Position numbers and translations under genes: made by a program. A stretch of 64,000 bases of DNA from Sporosarcina luteola (GTDB lineage: Bacteria; Bacillota; Bacilli; Bacillales_A; Planococcaceae), in contig NZ_JAMBOK010000001.1 of the NCBI RefSeq assembly GCF_023715585.1, positions 682,001-746,000 of the forward strand. The letters run 5' to 3'. Under the pieces are notes generated by a model, which saw only the letters and a list, made by a program, of their open reading frames with translations, searched no databases and was not told where the DNA came from. Each line of letters starts with the position of its first letter. The first letter of the stretch is position 1. Shown here piece by piece: positions 1 to 9,591 of this stretch.

Positions 1-483
1 AATACGTTTATAACCTTCCTCGACAAAGCGACGGACAGTTTCGACCAAATCTTCCACTTTTTCATGGATCCCAATACTGATTCCGACTTCAATTTTGTCT
101 AGCTTTCCGCCTAATGCATGCGCCAATGTCATCTCATTCCGCTTGGCGTATAAGTCCCAAATGGCTCCTTCAACAGTCGATTTCGCCATATTATTTTTGC
201 GGATGGCGCTAAACCTTTCACTCACTTCATCGGGATGGCCGATTTTCTTTCCTACTATAATAGGGATGAGGAAATCTTTAATTATATGTAAATTTGTTTC
301 AAGTGTTTCTTCGTTGTACCAAGGTGAGTCGAAAGCGACGGATTCACCCCAGCCGGAATTGCCAAGTTCATCTTTTGCTTCGAGTAGCAGAAAGTTCTTT
401 TCATGAAATGTACCAAAACTAGTCGTAAACGGATGCTTCATCTTCATTTTCATTTTACGGATGTTTATTTCTTGAATGATCAT
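1..483 (-). CDS. MenC-like / N-acylamino acid racemase, N-terminal part (cut by window edge)
   Basis: Reading the minus strand from an ATG at 483 gives an enolase-superfamily N-terminal domain: a start like MIIQEINIRKMKM, then HPFTTSFGT, then WGESVAFDSPWYNEET and STVEGAIWDLYAK. These match the o-succinylbenzoate synthase / N-acylamino acid racemase group. The catalytic barrel lies beyond position 1. The ATG overlaps the stop of the upstream GNAT gene by 4 bp (ATGA), so the two are translationally coupled. The neighbouring amidohydrolase remnant and GNAT gene suggest N-acyl amino acid or dipeptide metabolism rather than menaquinone synthesis. That choice is an inference; the family call is fairly safe. 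Confidence 0.8.
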   Translation of the reverse strand, partial: MIIQEINIRKMKMKMKHPFTTSFGTFHEKNFLLLEAKDELGNSGWGESVAFDSPWYNEETLETNLHIIKDFLIPIIVGKKIGHPDEVSERFSAIRKNNMAKSTVEGAIWDLYAKRNEMTLAHALGGKLDKIEVGISIGIHEKVEDLVETVRRFVEEGYKRI

Positions 484-1322
484 TTGACTTCTCCTCTTTC
501 ACTTATATTCAAGGGGATGGTGTCCCTTTTGACTGCTTGGTAATAGTGGACTCCGGTGGTTGACCGATTGACGTTTACCAATGCATACCCTGCATCGAAG
601 AGTGTTTGGAAGATCTTCCTGATTTTCAATCTCCAATCGAGTGCTAATTGCGGCTCATTTTTTTTGATCACTTGAAAATGTTCAGGTATTGGAATTTCAA
701 TGCCATCACTGTTTGTCGATAGATGCAATTCATCCCATTCCAGGATTGGGTTTCCTAGTTCGGATTTACCTACCTCAAACGGACAGTCATAGCTGTCAAT
801 TAACGGTTTCCAGTTATTCTCGACTCTTTCGCTCGTAATCCACCACTCAATTTTAAAACGGTCCGATGGTAATCCTTTGTTCAATCCATCTTCCATTTCT
901 CCGTACCAATTTTCTAAATAAGTACTACAAATCCCATTCAATTTCGATAGATTCAAATACGCATTCCGACTTTCAAGCGGATCGAATGTCCATGTCATCA
1001 AGTCGTAGCCCATTTCCATGGCGAATTTGCGTTGCTCTTCCTTCAATTTTTTTCCAATTCCCATCAGCTGGTATTCCGGTTGGATCCCAAGCATATGCGA
1101 ACATAAATACGTTTTTCCATTGGCGAATCCGGTAAATCCATAGGAGAAACCGACGATTTTCTCCCCGTCAAAAGCGCCCAGCATTAGGCCTCCATTGTGT
1201 ACCGCTGTATATGTCTGATGGACCGGAATCGGTTCCGAGCCCCATACCGTTATTTCAAGGTTTTGTATAAGACGCATCTCTTCAATCGTTTCCAATTTGC
1301 GCGTTGTAATGGTTCGATTCAT
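480..1322 (-). CDS. GNAT-family acetyltransferase (COG3375-like)
   Basis: A 280-residue protein. The first 150 residues look like a GNAT fold: a strand with GAFDGEKIVGFSYGF, then LGIQPEYQLMGIGKKLKEEQ, which resembles the acetyl-CoA pyrophosphate loop (Q/RxxGxG/A), then MTWTFDPLESRNAYLNLSKL. The C-terminal half has no motif I recognise. Proteins of this size and pattern are usually annotated as predicted GNAT-superfamily acetyltransferases and often sit beside MenC/NAAAR-like genes, as here. It overlaps the downstream racemase by 4 bp. Substrate is unknown; an amino acid or N-acyl amino acid is plausible from context. Confidence 0.75.
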   Translation of the reverse strand: MNRTITTRKLETIEEMRLIQNLEITVWGSEPIPVHQTYTAVHNGGLMLGAFDGEKIVGFSYGFTGFANGKTYLCSHMLGIQPEYQLMGIGKKLKEEQRKFAMEMGYDLMTWTFDPLESRNAYLNLSKLNGICSTYLENWYGEMEDGLNKGLPSDRFKIEWWITSERVENNWKPLIDSYDCPFEVGKSELGNPILEWDELHLSTNSDGIEIPIPEHFQVIKKNEPQLALDWRLKIRKIFQTLFDAGYALVNVNRSTTGVHYYQAVKRDTIPLNISERGEVK

Positions 1323-1477
1323 TGTTCCACATCCTTTTTTTCAGCCGTTCAAACGTTTCAATCACTGCCCTGGTCAAGATTTCAATTCCGGTCAAGATGC
1401 TGTCTTGGTTAAATGTCATGTTCGGATGATGGAGACCGGGCGAAAGGTTTCACTTCTCGCAATACCGTTTTCATCAT
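1320..1477 (-). pseudogene. Collapsed remnant of an M20 amidohydrolase/peptidase
   Basis: Between the rpiR stop and the GNAT start the minus strand holds both ends of an M20 gene without its middle. An ATGATG at 1477 overlaps the rpiR stop, as an intact coupled gene would. About ten codons later a frameshifted stretch reads SPGLHHPNMTFNQDSILTG followed by IEILTRAVIETFERLKK, which is the typical C-terminus of M20-family amidohydrolases. A second shift at an A7 run restores a short ending that would overlap the GNAT start. The metal-binding and catalytic core is missing, so this is an internal deletion of roughly 1 kb. The ancestral order was probably rpiR - M20 - GNAT - racemase. Confidence 0.7.
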
Positions 1478-2331
1478 TCTTCCATCCCTTCAACAAATAA
1501 GAAATCACTTTTTAATGATTGATAGGTTTTTTGGTGTTTCTCAAAGTTATCCTTTTCCTTCACGGATACCCCGGCAACCATTGCATTCATAAACGAAAAC
1601 AATGAAGCCGTCGCATCGAGTGTAGATTTTTTCGGTGAATAGATGGGAAAGAGCACGTCGCTATGTGCTTCAATGGGCGCCAATAACGAGTCCGTAATCG
1701 CGATGACATAGGCTTGCTGTTCATGGGCCAATTCAGCGATGCGGACCGTTTCTTTTAAATAGCGATGAAAGGAAATGGCAACCAAAACGGATTTGTCATT
1801 CATGGTACTTAGCGTTCGAATGATATCTTCCGATTCAGTACGAATAAGCTTGACGTCATGCCTGACCAATCCAAGTGTATAGGAAAGCCAACTCGCCGCG
1901 GCATGAGAGGACCTAAGCCCTAATATGTAAATCGTTTCTGCATTGGAAAGATGGGCTATCGCCGTTTCATAGTCTGTCTCATTGATTTGTTTGATTGTTT
2001 CCGCAATGGTTCTGCGATCCTGTTCCATCACTTGTTCGTAAAAATGGGGTGCTTGTTCCAGTTCAAGCTTGGATTGCCGATAAGTATGCAAACTGCTTTC
2101 TTGAAATAACAGTTGTTCCCGAGTGTTTTTTTGCAGTTCGGTATAACCGGAAAATCCGAGACTATAACAAAAACGGATGACCGTCGTTTCACTCACCCCG
2201 ATTATCCTGCCGATTTCCTGTGCTGATGACACGGCAACATTCCGGGGATGATCCAAGATATAAGTAGCGACTTTCCTTTGGCTTTTCGATAAGTTATGCA
2301 AATGCTCATGCACGAGCTCTCTTAATTTCAT
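1474..2331 (-). CDS. MurR/RpiR-family transcriptional regulator
   Basis: The N-terminus has an RpiR-type HTH (LSKSQRKVATYILDHP, then VSETTVIRFCYSLGFSGY), followed by a SIS sugar-isomerase-like domain (TIYILGLRSSHAAASWLSY, then VAISFHRYLKETVRIAELA). I place the start at the ATG at 2331, with GGTGG about 8 nt upstream; an in-frame ATG at 2361 would add ten residues, but I see no ribosome site for it. It sits just before the M20/GNAT/racemase genes and probably controls them. The 22-bp palindrome at 2373-2394 is its likely operator. The ligand is unknown. Confidence 0.85.
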   Translation of the reverse strand: MKLRELVHEHLHNLSKSQRKVATYILDHPRNVAVSSAQEIGRIIGVSETTVIRFCYSLGFSGYTELQKNTREQLLFQESSLHTYRQSKLELEQAPHFYEQVMEQDRRTIAETIKQINETDYETAIAHLSNAETIYILGLRSSHAAASWLSYTLGLVRHDVKLIRTESEDIIRTLSTMNDKSVLVAISFHRYLKETVRIAELAHEQQAYVIAITDSLLAPIEAHSDVLFPIYSPKKSTLDATASLFSFMNAMVAGVSVKEKDNFEKHQKTYQSLKSDFLFVEGMEE

Positions 2332-2372
2332 CAGATTAACCACCATTTGAAGTATCAGCATTTTTTTTACTA

Positions 2373-2394
2373 AAATGAAGTGTACACTTCATTT
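2373..2394. promoter_or_regulatory. 22-bp perfect palindrome, likely RpiR operator
   Basis: The half-site AAATGAAGTGT is followed immediately by its exact reverse complement, with no spacer. It lies about 40 bp upstream of the rpiR start. RpiR-family regulators bind inverted repeats and are commonly autoregulated, so this is the obvious operator; the link is an inference from position. Confidence 0.65.
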
Positions 2395-2586
2395 ATGAGC
2401 GTAAGTTATTCTAACATGAAAATTCGCAGAGTACAATCGGTTTTCTGAACTTTCTATATAACTTGCTCGCGTAGAGATGTTACTACTCGATATCTAAGGT
2501 GAAATTGAGAGCACTTTCCAAAAGATAGCTATATATGAAAGGGATTGATTCGAACCCAAACGAGACTATTACCGATACTGACCATA

Positions 2587-2641
2587 AATAAGGAACCAAG
2601 TTCTAAACAAATCAGAATTGTTTAGAGCCAGGTTCCTTATT
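2587..2641 (-). terminator. Terminator after the BCCT transporter gene
   Basis: A long inverted repeat: AATAAGGAACC and TTCTAAACAA pair with TTGTTTAGA and GGTTCCTTATT around a 7-nt loop. It lies just past the transporter stop codon and ends the catabolic operon. The rest of the gap (2395-2586) shows nothing recognisable. Confidence 0.75.
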
Positions 2642-2687
2642 AGGTAAACAACAAATAACTTTCAAGTACTTCTGTTGTTTTTGGTTT

Positions 2688-4313
2688 TTAATTTTCGAAT
2701 CTAGTTTTTGATAGAATTGATGCTTTATCCGAACGCTTCCGCTTCTTCTCAACTGGAACTTGTTCCTCTTCCAAATGTAAACGATCAGGTACAGCGTTTT
2801 CTTGCTCCCGAATGATTGTGTCATAATCTACTCTAATCCATTTAACAAATGAAGCAATCATTAGCAACATGATAAATACTAACGGTAATGCAGTAATGAC
2901 GGATAGTGTCTGCAGCGCTTCTAACCCATCGCCGTACATCAGAACGATTGAGATACTAGTTAACAGTATTCCCCAAAACACTCGGTACCAGCGAGCAGGC
3001 TCTTCACCTGCTTGTAAGTTTTGAGAAGCGACATCTGATAATGTATAGGCTGCAGAGTTAACGGTCGTCGCAAGGAAAATCGCTGCCACAAGCAAGTACA
3101 GAACAAGCACAATACCGCCCAACGGAAGTGCATTCAACGACGCAAGAATGGCTGCAGGAGCACCCTCATTTTGAAGAATGTCCAATACAGGGACGAGACC
3201 TGTTATCTCGAAGAACATACTCGTGTTACCGAAAATCGCGAACGCCAACCAACATCCTAACGTACCGCCCACCAATTGCCCAATAATAAGCGATTTAATG
3301 GTTCTCCCCTTAGAAATTCGAGCAGCAAACATACCCGTAAATGGTGCGTAAGAAAACCACCAACCCCAATAAAATAATGTCCACGACTCACTAAAACCAG
3401 ATTTTCCGACTGGATCAGTATAGAGACTCATCCTAAAGAAGTTTTGAAACAACACACCAACGCTTTCGGAAAAACTCGCAACGATAAAGGCCGTCGGACC
3501 GAAAATGAAGATAAATACGGCAATCGCCATATATAAATACAAATTCCAGTCACTTAACAGCTTTAATCCTTTCTTCAGTCCGAAATAAAGACAGATTGAG
3601 AAAAAAACCATTAACGATACGACAATACCTAAATTCAGTGTAAGCGTTTTCTCCACACCGAACAAATGATGGATTCCTTCGGCTAAGAGCGGTGTACCTA
3701 ATGCTAAAGATGTTCCAATTCCACCAATCAGTCCAAACATGAAGCAAATATCAATGATTTTTCCTACAATCCCGTCTGCACGATCGCCGATAATCCCACG
3801 GCATGCCGTACTTAGTCTGAAGGACGTATGCTTCTTAATATAGACAGCGTACGCAATCGGGATTGACGGAACACAGTAAATTGCCCAAGCTGAGAACCCC
3901 CAATGGAACATGCCATATGTAGAAGCAAAACTGGCCGCTTCCACACTCAGTGGATCGAGTCCATAGGGTGGACTTGAATAGTAGTAAGCCCATTCAATAA
4001 TACCCCAATACATAATCCCAGAACCGATTCCAGCAGTAAAGATCAGTGCTAGCCAGCTAAACGTAGAAAACTCGGGCTTGCCACTACCTAACTTTACTTT
4101 TCCATACTTACCGAATGCTATCCAAAGTAAAAAACCGAATATGCCCAAACAGGCCCATAAATATAAGGGTCCAAAATTGATTGTAATCGTATTCAAAACT
4201 GTTTTTAAAAAAGCAGTACCTTTTTCGGGATTAATCAAAATTGGGACTGTTAATAGTGCCACCAATGCCAATGCGATACTCAGAATCTGTTTATCAATCG
4301 TATTGCCTCTCAT
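2688..4313 (-). CDS. BCCT-family quaternary ammonium transporter
   Basis: A 541-residue protein with about twelve hydrophobic segments and the BCCT signature (SWTLFYWGWWFSYAPFTGMF). GIGSGIMYWGIIEWAYYY is the conserved tryptophan-rich TM region that forms the substrate cage. The start is the ATG at 4313, which has AGGAG 8 nt upstream; the longer reading has no ribosome site. BCCT proteins carry betaine, choline, carnitine and similar compounds. It is the last gene of a run with a Rieske oxygenase, aldehyde dehydrogenase and malate-type dehydrogenase, so it most likely imports the substrate of that pathway; carnitine or a related compound is my inference. The C-terminal tail is basic and charged. 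Confidence 0.9.
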   Translation of the reverse strand: MRGNTIDKQILSIALALVALLTVPILINPEKGTAFLKTVLNTITINFGPLYLWACLGIFGFLLWIAFGKYGKVKLGSGKPEFSTFSWLALIFTAGIGSGIMYWGIIEWAYYYSSPPYGLDPLSVEAASFASTYGMFHWGFSAWAIYCVPSIPIAYAVYIKKHTSFRLSTACRGIIGDRADGIVGKIIDICFMFGLIGGIGTSLALGTPLLAEGIHHLFGVEKTLTLNLGIVVSLMVFFSICLYFGLKKGLKLLSDWNLYLYMAIAVFIFIFGPTAFIVASFSESVGVLFQNFFRMSLYTDPVGKSGFSESWTLFYWGWWFSYAPFTGMFAARISKGRTIKSLIIGQLVGGTLGCWLAFAIFGNTSMFFEITGLVPVLDILQNEGAPAAILASLNALPLGGIVLVLYLLVAAIFLATTVNSAAYTLSDVASQNLQAGEEPARWYRVFWGILLTSISIVLMYGDGLEALQTLSVITALPLVFIMLLMIASFVKWIRVDYDTIIREQENAVPDRLHLEEEQVPVEKKRKRSDKASILSKTRFEN

Positions 4314-4385
4314 GCATTCACTCCTATTAATATCTCTCTTTGATTTAGCCGAATGTTGAAACAATTGAAGATGTATACAAATGTA

Positions 4386-4412
4386 CTATCGGCGTGAAAA
4401 TCACACCGATAG
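4386..4412 (-). other. Intergenic hairpin inside the catabolic operon
   Basis: CTATCGGCGTG and CACACCGATAG form an 11-bp stem with one mismatch and a 5-nt loop, in the 112-bp gap between the malate-type dehydrogenase and the transporter. There is no clear U-run. It may be an mRNA processing or stabilising site that sets transporter expression apart from the enzymes. Confidence 0.45.
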
Positions 4413-4425
4413 CAATCACAATCAC

Positions 4426-5511
4426 TTATACACGAGCAGGCATCATTTCTGCAATTATGCCGACCAAACGATCTCCGACTTCAGAGGTGGAGGCCGTCCC
4501 TTTCATATCTGGTGTTAATGTCGTGTTCTCAATTAGCAATTCTTCAATTGCGTCTACAACTAATCTGCCATAATTCTCGTGTCCAAAGTGGTCTAGCATT
4601 TGACTGGCGGACCAAATAGAAGCCAATGGATTTCCGATACCCTTTCCAGCGATGTCCGGTGCAGAACCATGAACCGGCTCAAACATGGACGGGAACTCAC
4701 GCTCCGGATTCACATTAGCACCCGCTGCAAGGCCAATACCGCCCGCCAGAGCAGCCCCGATATCCGTCAAAATATCACCAAATAAATTCGATGTAACGAC
4801 GACTTCAAATCGTTTTGGATCTGTAATCATGAGCATTGCTGCCGCATCTACTAGATAAGAGGCCGTCTTCACTTCTGGATAGTCCGCACTTACTTCTTCA
4901 AAAACTTGATCCCAGAAGACCATTGAATAGTTTAGAGCGTTCGCTTTACTAATGCTTGTTAAGCTGCGTCCTTGTTTTTTCGCAGTTTCAAATGCGTAAC
5001 GAATAATTCGCTCCGTCCCTTTACGTGAAAAGACACCATTTTGTAGCACAACTTCATTTTCTTGGCCTTTGAATAACCAGTCGCCTGCCCCGGAATATTC
5101 CCCTTCCGTATTTTCACGGATAAACAACATGTCAACGTCCTCCCGATTGACATTTGCTAACGGGCAATGTGCACCTTTCAATAGCTTCACCGGACGAATA
5201 TTCACGTATTGATCGAAACTCTTACGGATGACCAACAACAAGTCCCATAAGGAGATATAATCGGGGACGCCTGGAAAACCGACAGCGCCCAAGTAGATCG
5301 CATCAAATTGTTTTAATTGTTCAATCCCGGTTTCCGCCATCATCCGACCATGCTCGGCGTAATATTCACAACCCCATGGAAAATGTGTAAAGTCAAATTG
5401 GAAACTACTGTCAAGCTCTGCTACCTTGTTTAGTACTTTAATTCCCTCATCAATTACTTCAGGACCTATGCCATCCCCTGCAATTACAGCAATCCTATAT
5501 ATATTCGTCAC
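4426..5511 (-). CDS. D-malate/tartrate-type decarboxylating dehydrogenase
   Basis: A 361-residue member of the isocitrate/isopropylmalate dehydrogenase family. Visible motifs are GDGIGPEVIDEGIKVL at the N-terminus, DMLFIRENTEGEYSG, and the metal/NAD block NLFGDILTDIGAALAGGIGL followed by FEPVHGSAPDIAGKGIGNP. It is closest in style to tartrate dehydrogenase / D-malate dehydrogenase (TtuC/DmlA), which oxidise and decarboxylate D-malate to pyruvate. It is not next to leuCD, so a role in leucine synthesis is unlikely. The start is GTG with AAGGGTG 8 nt upstream; only 12 bp separate it from the aldehyde dehydrogenase. In the proposed pathway it would turn malate into pyruvate, CO2 and NADH. Confidence 0.8.
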   Translation of the reverse strand: MTNIYRIAVIAGDGIGPEVIDEGIKVLNKVAELDSSFQFDFTHFPWGCEYYAEHGRMMAETGIEQLKQFDAIYLGAVGFPGVPDYISLWDLLLVIRKSFDQYVNIRPVKLLKGAHCPLANVNREDVDMLFIRENTEGEYSGAGDWLFKGQENEVVLQNGVFSRKGTERIIRYAFETAKKQGRSLTSISKANALNYSMVFWDQVFEEVSADYPEVKTASYLVDAAAMLMITDPKRFEVVVTSNLFGDILTDIGAALAGGIGLAAGANVNPEREFPSMFEPVHGSAPDIAGKGIGNPLASIWSASQMLDHFGHENYGRLVVDAIEELLIENTTLTPDMKGTASTSEVGDRLVGIIAEMMPARV

Positions 5512-5523
5512 GTTTTTTCACCC

Positions 5524-6969
5524 TTATCCTTGATTCCAAACGATTAGTTTTAACTCTGTCATCTCTTCAACGGCATACTTTATTCCTTCACGGCCTGTCC
5601 CACTATCTTTCAAACCTCCATATGGCATTTGGTCAACCCGGTACGTTGGTACGTCGTTGATCATCACACCACCGACTTCCAGCTTTTTAGCGGCGTATAA
5701 TGCATGTTTCACATTATTTGTATAGATGCCCGCTTGTAAACCGAATTGGGAGTCATTCACAAGCACCACCGCTTCTTCAACAGAAGCTACTTTGTTCACA
5801 ACAACAATCGGCGCAAAAGCTTCTTGGCATGATACTTTTAAGCATGAATCCGCATCTGTGATGATCGTCGGTTCAAGTATACCATCCTGTGCTCCCCCAC
5901 CTGTAAGAATTGTTGCATTACTTTGTTTCGTCTCTTCAATCCAACCGAGTGTACGTTCCAGTTCACCAGGTGTAATTAACGAAGATATATACGTTTCCGA
6001 GTCGAGCGGATCACCCATTTTCAATTGTTTTGTTGCAGTTGCAAACTTCTCGACAAACTCCTCGTATCGGTCTTCGTGAACATATACGCGTTGTAAAGAG
6101 ATACATACTTGCCCTTGGTTCGAAAACGCACCCATCACACAACGGTCAATGATTTCGTCGATTTCAACGTCCTTGTCGATAATTAAAGCGGAATTTGAAC
6201 CGAGCTCCAATGTCGTTTTTTTCAAGCCCGCTTTATTGTTAATGCCGATGCCAACACGTGGACTCCCTGTAAATGTCACCATTTTCACACGGTCATCATC
6301 TACAATCGCTTCCCCGACAACACCGCCAGGACCTGTTACAACGTTTAGAACCCCTGCTGGTAATCCAGCTTCCTCGAACACTTCTGCAATGAATAGAGCC
6401 GAAAGTGGCGTTTGTGAAGCTGGTTTCAATACAATTGAATTACCCGCTGCAATCGCAGGTCCAACTTTATGTGCAACTAAATTCAACGGAAAGTTGAACG
6501 GCGTAATGGCTCCAATGACACCGATCGGCTCTTTGATCGTATAACCGATTCGTCCCACACCGCCGCTTGCAGCATCGAATGGAATCGTTTCGCCGTGAAT
6601 TCGTTTCGCTTCCTCTGCGGAAAACTTGTACGTCTCAATTGTTCTTGCCACTTCTGCTCGTGCAAATACGATTGGTTTTGCCGATTCCGTGGAAATGATG
6701 GTTGCAGCTTCTTCGGCTCTATCTGTTAAGATTTTTACAACATTTTCTAAAATTTGCGCTCGTTGATAAGCAGGCATTTCGCCAATAATATCTTTTGCTT
6801 CATATGCAGCTGTAATGGCTTGTTTTGTCAACGTTTCATCTGCCATCGCAATATCAGCGATTTGTTCACGTGAATACGGGGAGTAAAGTGGAGCGTAATT
6901 TGCTGTCTCCACTTTTTCACCATTAATCAATAAATATTTTTTCGCTGTTCGATCGAGTATCTTATTCAT
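5524..6969 (-). CDS. NAD(P)-dependent aldehyde dehydrogenase (candidate malic semialdehyde dehydrogenase)
   Basis: A 481-residue aldehyde dehydrogenase. Motifs include GAITPFNFPLNLVAHKVGPA, the Rossmann FTGSPRVG, the general-base region TLELGSNSA, and the catalytic cysteine in NQGQVCISLQRVYV. The start is the ATG at 6969, which has GGAGG upstream and overlaps the end of the Rieske gene by 8 bp, so the two are translationally coupled. The longer reading would run 48 codons into the oxygenase gene. Direct coupling to the oxygenase suggests it oxidises the aldehyde made by that enzyme. For carnitine this would be malic semialdehyde; betaine-type substrates release formaldehyde instead and would not need this enzyme. 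Confidence 0.85.
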   Translation of the reverse strand: MNKILDRTAKKYLLINGEKVETANYAPLYSPYSREQIADIAMADETLTKQAITAAYEAKDIIGEMPAYQRAQILENVVKILTDRAEEAATIISTESAKPIVFARAEVARTIETYKFSAEEAKRIHGETIPFDAASGGVGRIGYTIKEPIGVIGAITPFNFPLNLVAHKVGPAIAAGNSIVLKPASQTPLSALFIAEVFEEAGLPAGVLNVVTGPGGVVGEAIVDDDRVKMVTFTGSPRVGIGINNKAGLKKTTLELGSNSALIIDKDVEIDEIIDRCVMGAFSNQGQVCISLQRVYVHEDRYEEFVEKFATATKQLKMGDPLDSETYISSLITPGELERTLGWIEETKQSNATILTGGGAQDGILEPTIITDADSCLKVSCQEAFAPIVVVNKVASVEEAVVLVNDSQFGLQAGIYTNNVKHALYAAKKLEVGGVMINDVPTYRVDQMPYGGLKDSGTGREGIKYAVEEMTELKLIVWNQG

Positions 6970-8053
6970 CGAGGGCCTCCAATACCATTTCGTGGAATTG
7001 TACAATTGCTTGTTCTGATTGAGAGTAACGGCCTCTGTTAAATGCACGGGAACGGAAACCAATTTGCTCAAGTTCAACAAGTTCAATGTCTTCTGAACGA
7101 ACTTGTTCAGCAAATGTCATCAAGTCTTTTTCCTCTTGGGAAATCTTATCCAAGCTATCTGCACGGAAATAATACGTGTACACAGCCATTGTCGTTTCGT
7201 GATCGATTGGAATCATTTCAATCGATGCCATATTCCCTGGTCCAGGGTAGAACGTCAACATGAGGTTCGGCCATAGCCAGAAGAACGAACCGCCTTGCAT
7301 TTCCGACTCATTCAGATCGACTTCACCGTATTGTTTGTCCGGTTTCACAATAGATCCCTGGATGGAATAGTTCTCACATGTAATAATTTGATAGTCATCC
7401 ATATCCAATGTATCGACGAAGCTAGGGTGTGCAACATGGCAGTGGTCACACTCTAGGTAGTTATCAATAAAAGCTTTCCAGTTTGATTTAAAAATACGTG
7501 TCTTACGGTGAGTACGTTTTAAATCACTTAAAAATTCGAACTTACTTAAGCGGTCAAAGAAATCACCATAAGACTCACTTAGCGGCTTGGCTTCATCATC
7601 CAAGTTAACGAAAATTAAAGACTCAAGTACTTCCATTCTGACAGATCGCAAGCAAGCATCCTTGACACACGCTTCTTCTTCTCCACGGAAGTTTGGTGCT
7701 TTGTTCAACTTACCGTCTGTTTTGAATGTCCAGCCATGATACATACATTGCAAAATTTTCTTTTTACCAAATTCATTCTTTTCAAGCTTTGTTGCACGGT
7801 GTGGACAAACATTATAAAATGCACGCAACACTTCGTCTGTCCCACGCATGATGATAATGGGCTCGTCCATCACTTCAGCTGTAAAAAACTGCCCTGCTTT
7901 TTCTACTTGGCTTACATGACCGACAAGATGCCAGGTCTTGTCAAAAATAAGCTCTCTTTCTTTTTCTAATACTTTTGGATCTGTGTACATGTCATATGTC
8001 ATTGTTCTTTCAAACGTTCTGTTTGTCGCATTTTGCACTTTGTTGTAAGCCAT
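6962..8053 (-). CDS. Rieske non-haem iron oxygenase, CntA/GbcA-like
   Basis: A 363-residue alpha subunit. The Rieske 2Fe-2S site is NVCPHRATKL followed by QCMYHGWTF (CxH...CxxH). The mononuclear iron site is DNYLECDHCHVAHPSF, giving an ExxHxxxxH pattern. Many dioxygenases have Asp at the bridging position, whereas carnitine monooxygenase CntA and related quaternary-amine oxygenases have Glu. The C-terminal iron ligand Asp should lie in the EQVRSEDIELVE segment. The start is the ATG at 8053 with GGGGAG upstream. It is the first committed enzyme of the cluster; electrons probably come from the adjacent ferredoxin and its reductase, since no CntB-like fused reductase is present. Carnitine is the favoured substrate; glycine betaine or stachydrine remain possible. 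Confidence 0.85.
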   Translation of the reverse strand: MAYNKVQNATNRTFERTMTYDMYTDPKVLEKERELIFDKTWHLVGHVSQVEKAGQFFTAEVMDEPIIIMRGTDEVLRAFYNVCPHRATKLEKNEFGKKKILQCMYHGWTFKTDGKLNKAPNFRGEEEACVKDACLRSVRMEVLESLIFVNLDDEAKPLSESYGDFFDRLSKFEFLSDLKRTHRKTRIFKSNWKAFIDNYLECDHCHVAHPSFVDTLDMDDYQIITCENYSIQGSIVKPDKQYGEVDLNESEMQGGSFFWLWPNLMLTFYPGPGNMASIEMIPIDHETTMAVYTYYFRADSLDKISQEEKDLMTFAEQVRSEDIELVELEQIGFRSRAFNRGRYSQSEQAIVQFHEMVLEALDE

Positions 8054-8105
8054 TTTTCCGTCTCCCCTTATTCTCATTTAGTATTTATACTGTTGTTTTT
8101 TTGTG

Positions 8106-8366
<261 letters not shown>

Positions 8367-8378
8367 TTAAAACTAAAT

Positions 8379-9407
8379 CTAGACACTTACCTGGTCTTTT
8401 TTCTTATTCGTTTCTTGCTCTCCCATAACGGATGTACTATGAAGTGGTTGTACTTTTGCAGTCGGATCAATATAGACTTTCGCATTGCTGACAGCAACCG
8501 GCGCTTCACCAAACCCGCTTGCAATAAGTTTCACCTTTCCGTCATAGGTGCAAATATCTCCTGCCGCATAAATGCCTTCGATATTTGTTTCCATTTTTGA
8601 ATTCACAACAATTGAGTTCTTATCAATTTCCAAGTCCCAACTTTTAATCGGACCTAATGATGAAACGAAACCATAGTTCACAAGAACATCATCTACTTCA
8701 AGTTCCAGCTGTTCACTATTTTTCGTTTCTTGAATGATAACGCCTTCAATTTTTTCATCGCCAATGAGTTCGACTGGAACGTACGGTGTGACAATGTCGA
8801 CTTTCGATTGTCGTAAAAGTTCAACACTATGCTCATGAGCACGGAATTTGTCTCGTCGATGGACGAGTGTCACTTTTTCTGCAATCGGTTCTAACATTAA
8901 TGCCCAGTCAACCGCTGAATCGCCGCCGCCGAATAGCACGACTTTTTTATCTTTAAATTGATTCATATTGTTTACGAAGTAATGAAGATTTGTATTTTGG
9001 AATTTGTCTTCTCCGATAATATTCATTTTCCGCGCCTGGAAAGCCCCATTCCCCGCTGTAATAATAATCGTTCGCGTATAGTGAACACCTTCGTTTGTTG
9101 TTAGTTTGAAAATACCGTTATCACCTTTTTCAACTTCTTCAACAGATTCTCCAAGACAAATTGTCGTTTCAAATTGATTCATTTGCTCGATGAGTTGATC
9201 CACAAGCTGTTGCGCACCGACCTTTGGGAAACCGGCAATATCGTAAATATATTTTTCTGGATAAAGGGCGGATAATTGCCCACCTAAGTGGGGTAAGCTC
9301 TCAATAATTTTTACCGATGTTTGACGCAATCCTGCGTAAAAAGCAGTAAATAATCCTACTGGTCCACCACCAATTATTGTAATATCCATAACTTCAGAAT
9401 GATCCAT
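8379..9407 (-). CDS. Ferredoxin-NADP+ reductase, YumC/TrxR-like type
   Basis: A 342-residue flavoprotein. The FAD motif is [17 protein letters not shown] near the N-terminus, the NAD(P) motif is [15 protein letters not shown] near residue 160, and the second FAD motif is [19 protein letters not shown]. The redox-active CxxC of thioredoxin reductase is absent, as expected for the YumC type of FNR. It has a strong AAGGAGG before the ATG and is the first gene of the minus-strand catabolic operon. It probably supplies electrons from NADPH to the ferredoxin and on to the Rieske oxygenase. Confidence 0.88.
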   Translation of the reverse strand: MDHSEVMDITIIGGGPVGLFTAFYAGLRQTSVKIIESLPHLGGQLSALYPEKYIYDIAGFPKVGAQQLVDQLIEQMNQFETTICLGESVEEVEKGDNGIFKLTTNEGVHYTRTIIITAGNGAFQARKMNIIGEDKFQNTNLHYFVNNMNQFKDKKVVLFGGGDSAVDWALMLEPIAEKVTLVHRRDKFRAHEHSVELLRQSKVDIVTPYVPVELIGDEKIEGVIIQETKNSEQLELEVDDVLVNYGFVSSLGPIKSWDLEIDKNSIVVNSKMETNIEGIYAAGDICTYDGKVKLIASGFGEAPVAVSNAKVYIDPTAKVQPLHSTSVMGEQETNKKKDQVSV

Positions 9408-9503
9408 AACTTTGCCTCCTTGTTTGCTTTGGTGTTAAAACCGATTGCTCTTGATGACGTGATCTTACAAAATGCATATCTTGATCACGTTGATAAATAG
9501 TTA

Positions 9504-9519
9504 TGCAACTTGCATGCCA
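9504..9519 (-). promoter_or_regulatory. Sigma-54 (-24/-12) promoter of the catabolic operon
   Basis: On the minus strand the sequence TGGCATGCAAGTTGCA fits the sigma-54 consensus TGGCAC-N5-TTGCA, with the essential GG and GC exactly ten bases apart. It points into the reductase gene about 100 bp away. The divergent gene encodes a sigma-54-dependent activator, which makes the assignment strong. Confidence 0.8.
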
Positions 9520-9591
9520 AGTTTCAAAAAGTCATAAAATTCTATCTCAATCTCCTATTTCATTTAAAAACGTGCTATAATCTATTCAAAA

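Noticed and set aside
4426-5511. 3-isopropylmalate dehydrogenase of leucine synthesis (leuB)
   Set aside because: No leuACD neighbours, and the operon context and sequence style favour the tartrate/D-malate dehydrogenase group.
7736-7969. Open frame opposite the Rieske gene
   Set aside because: Shadow of a well-supported gene; no ribosome site.
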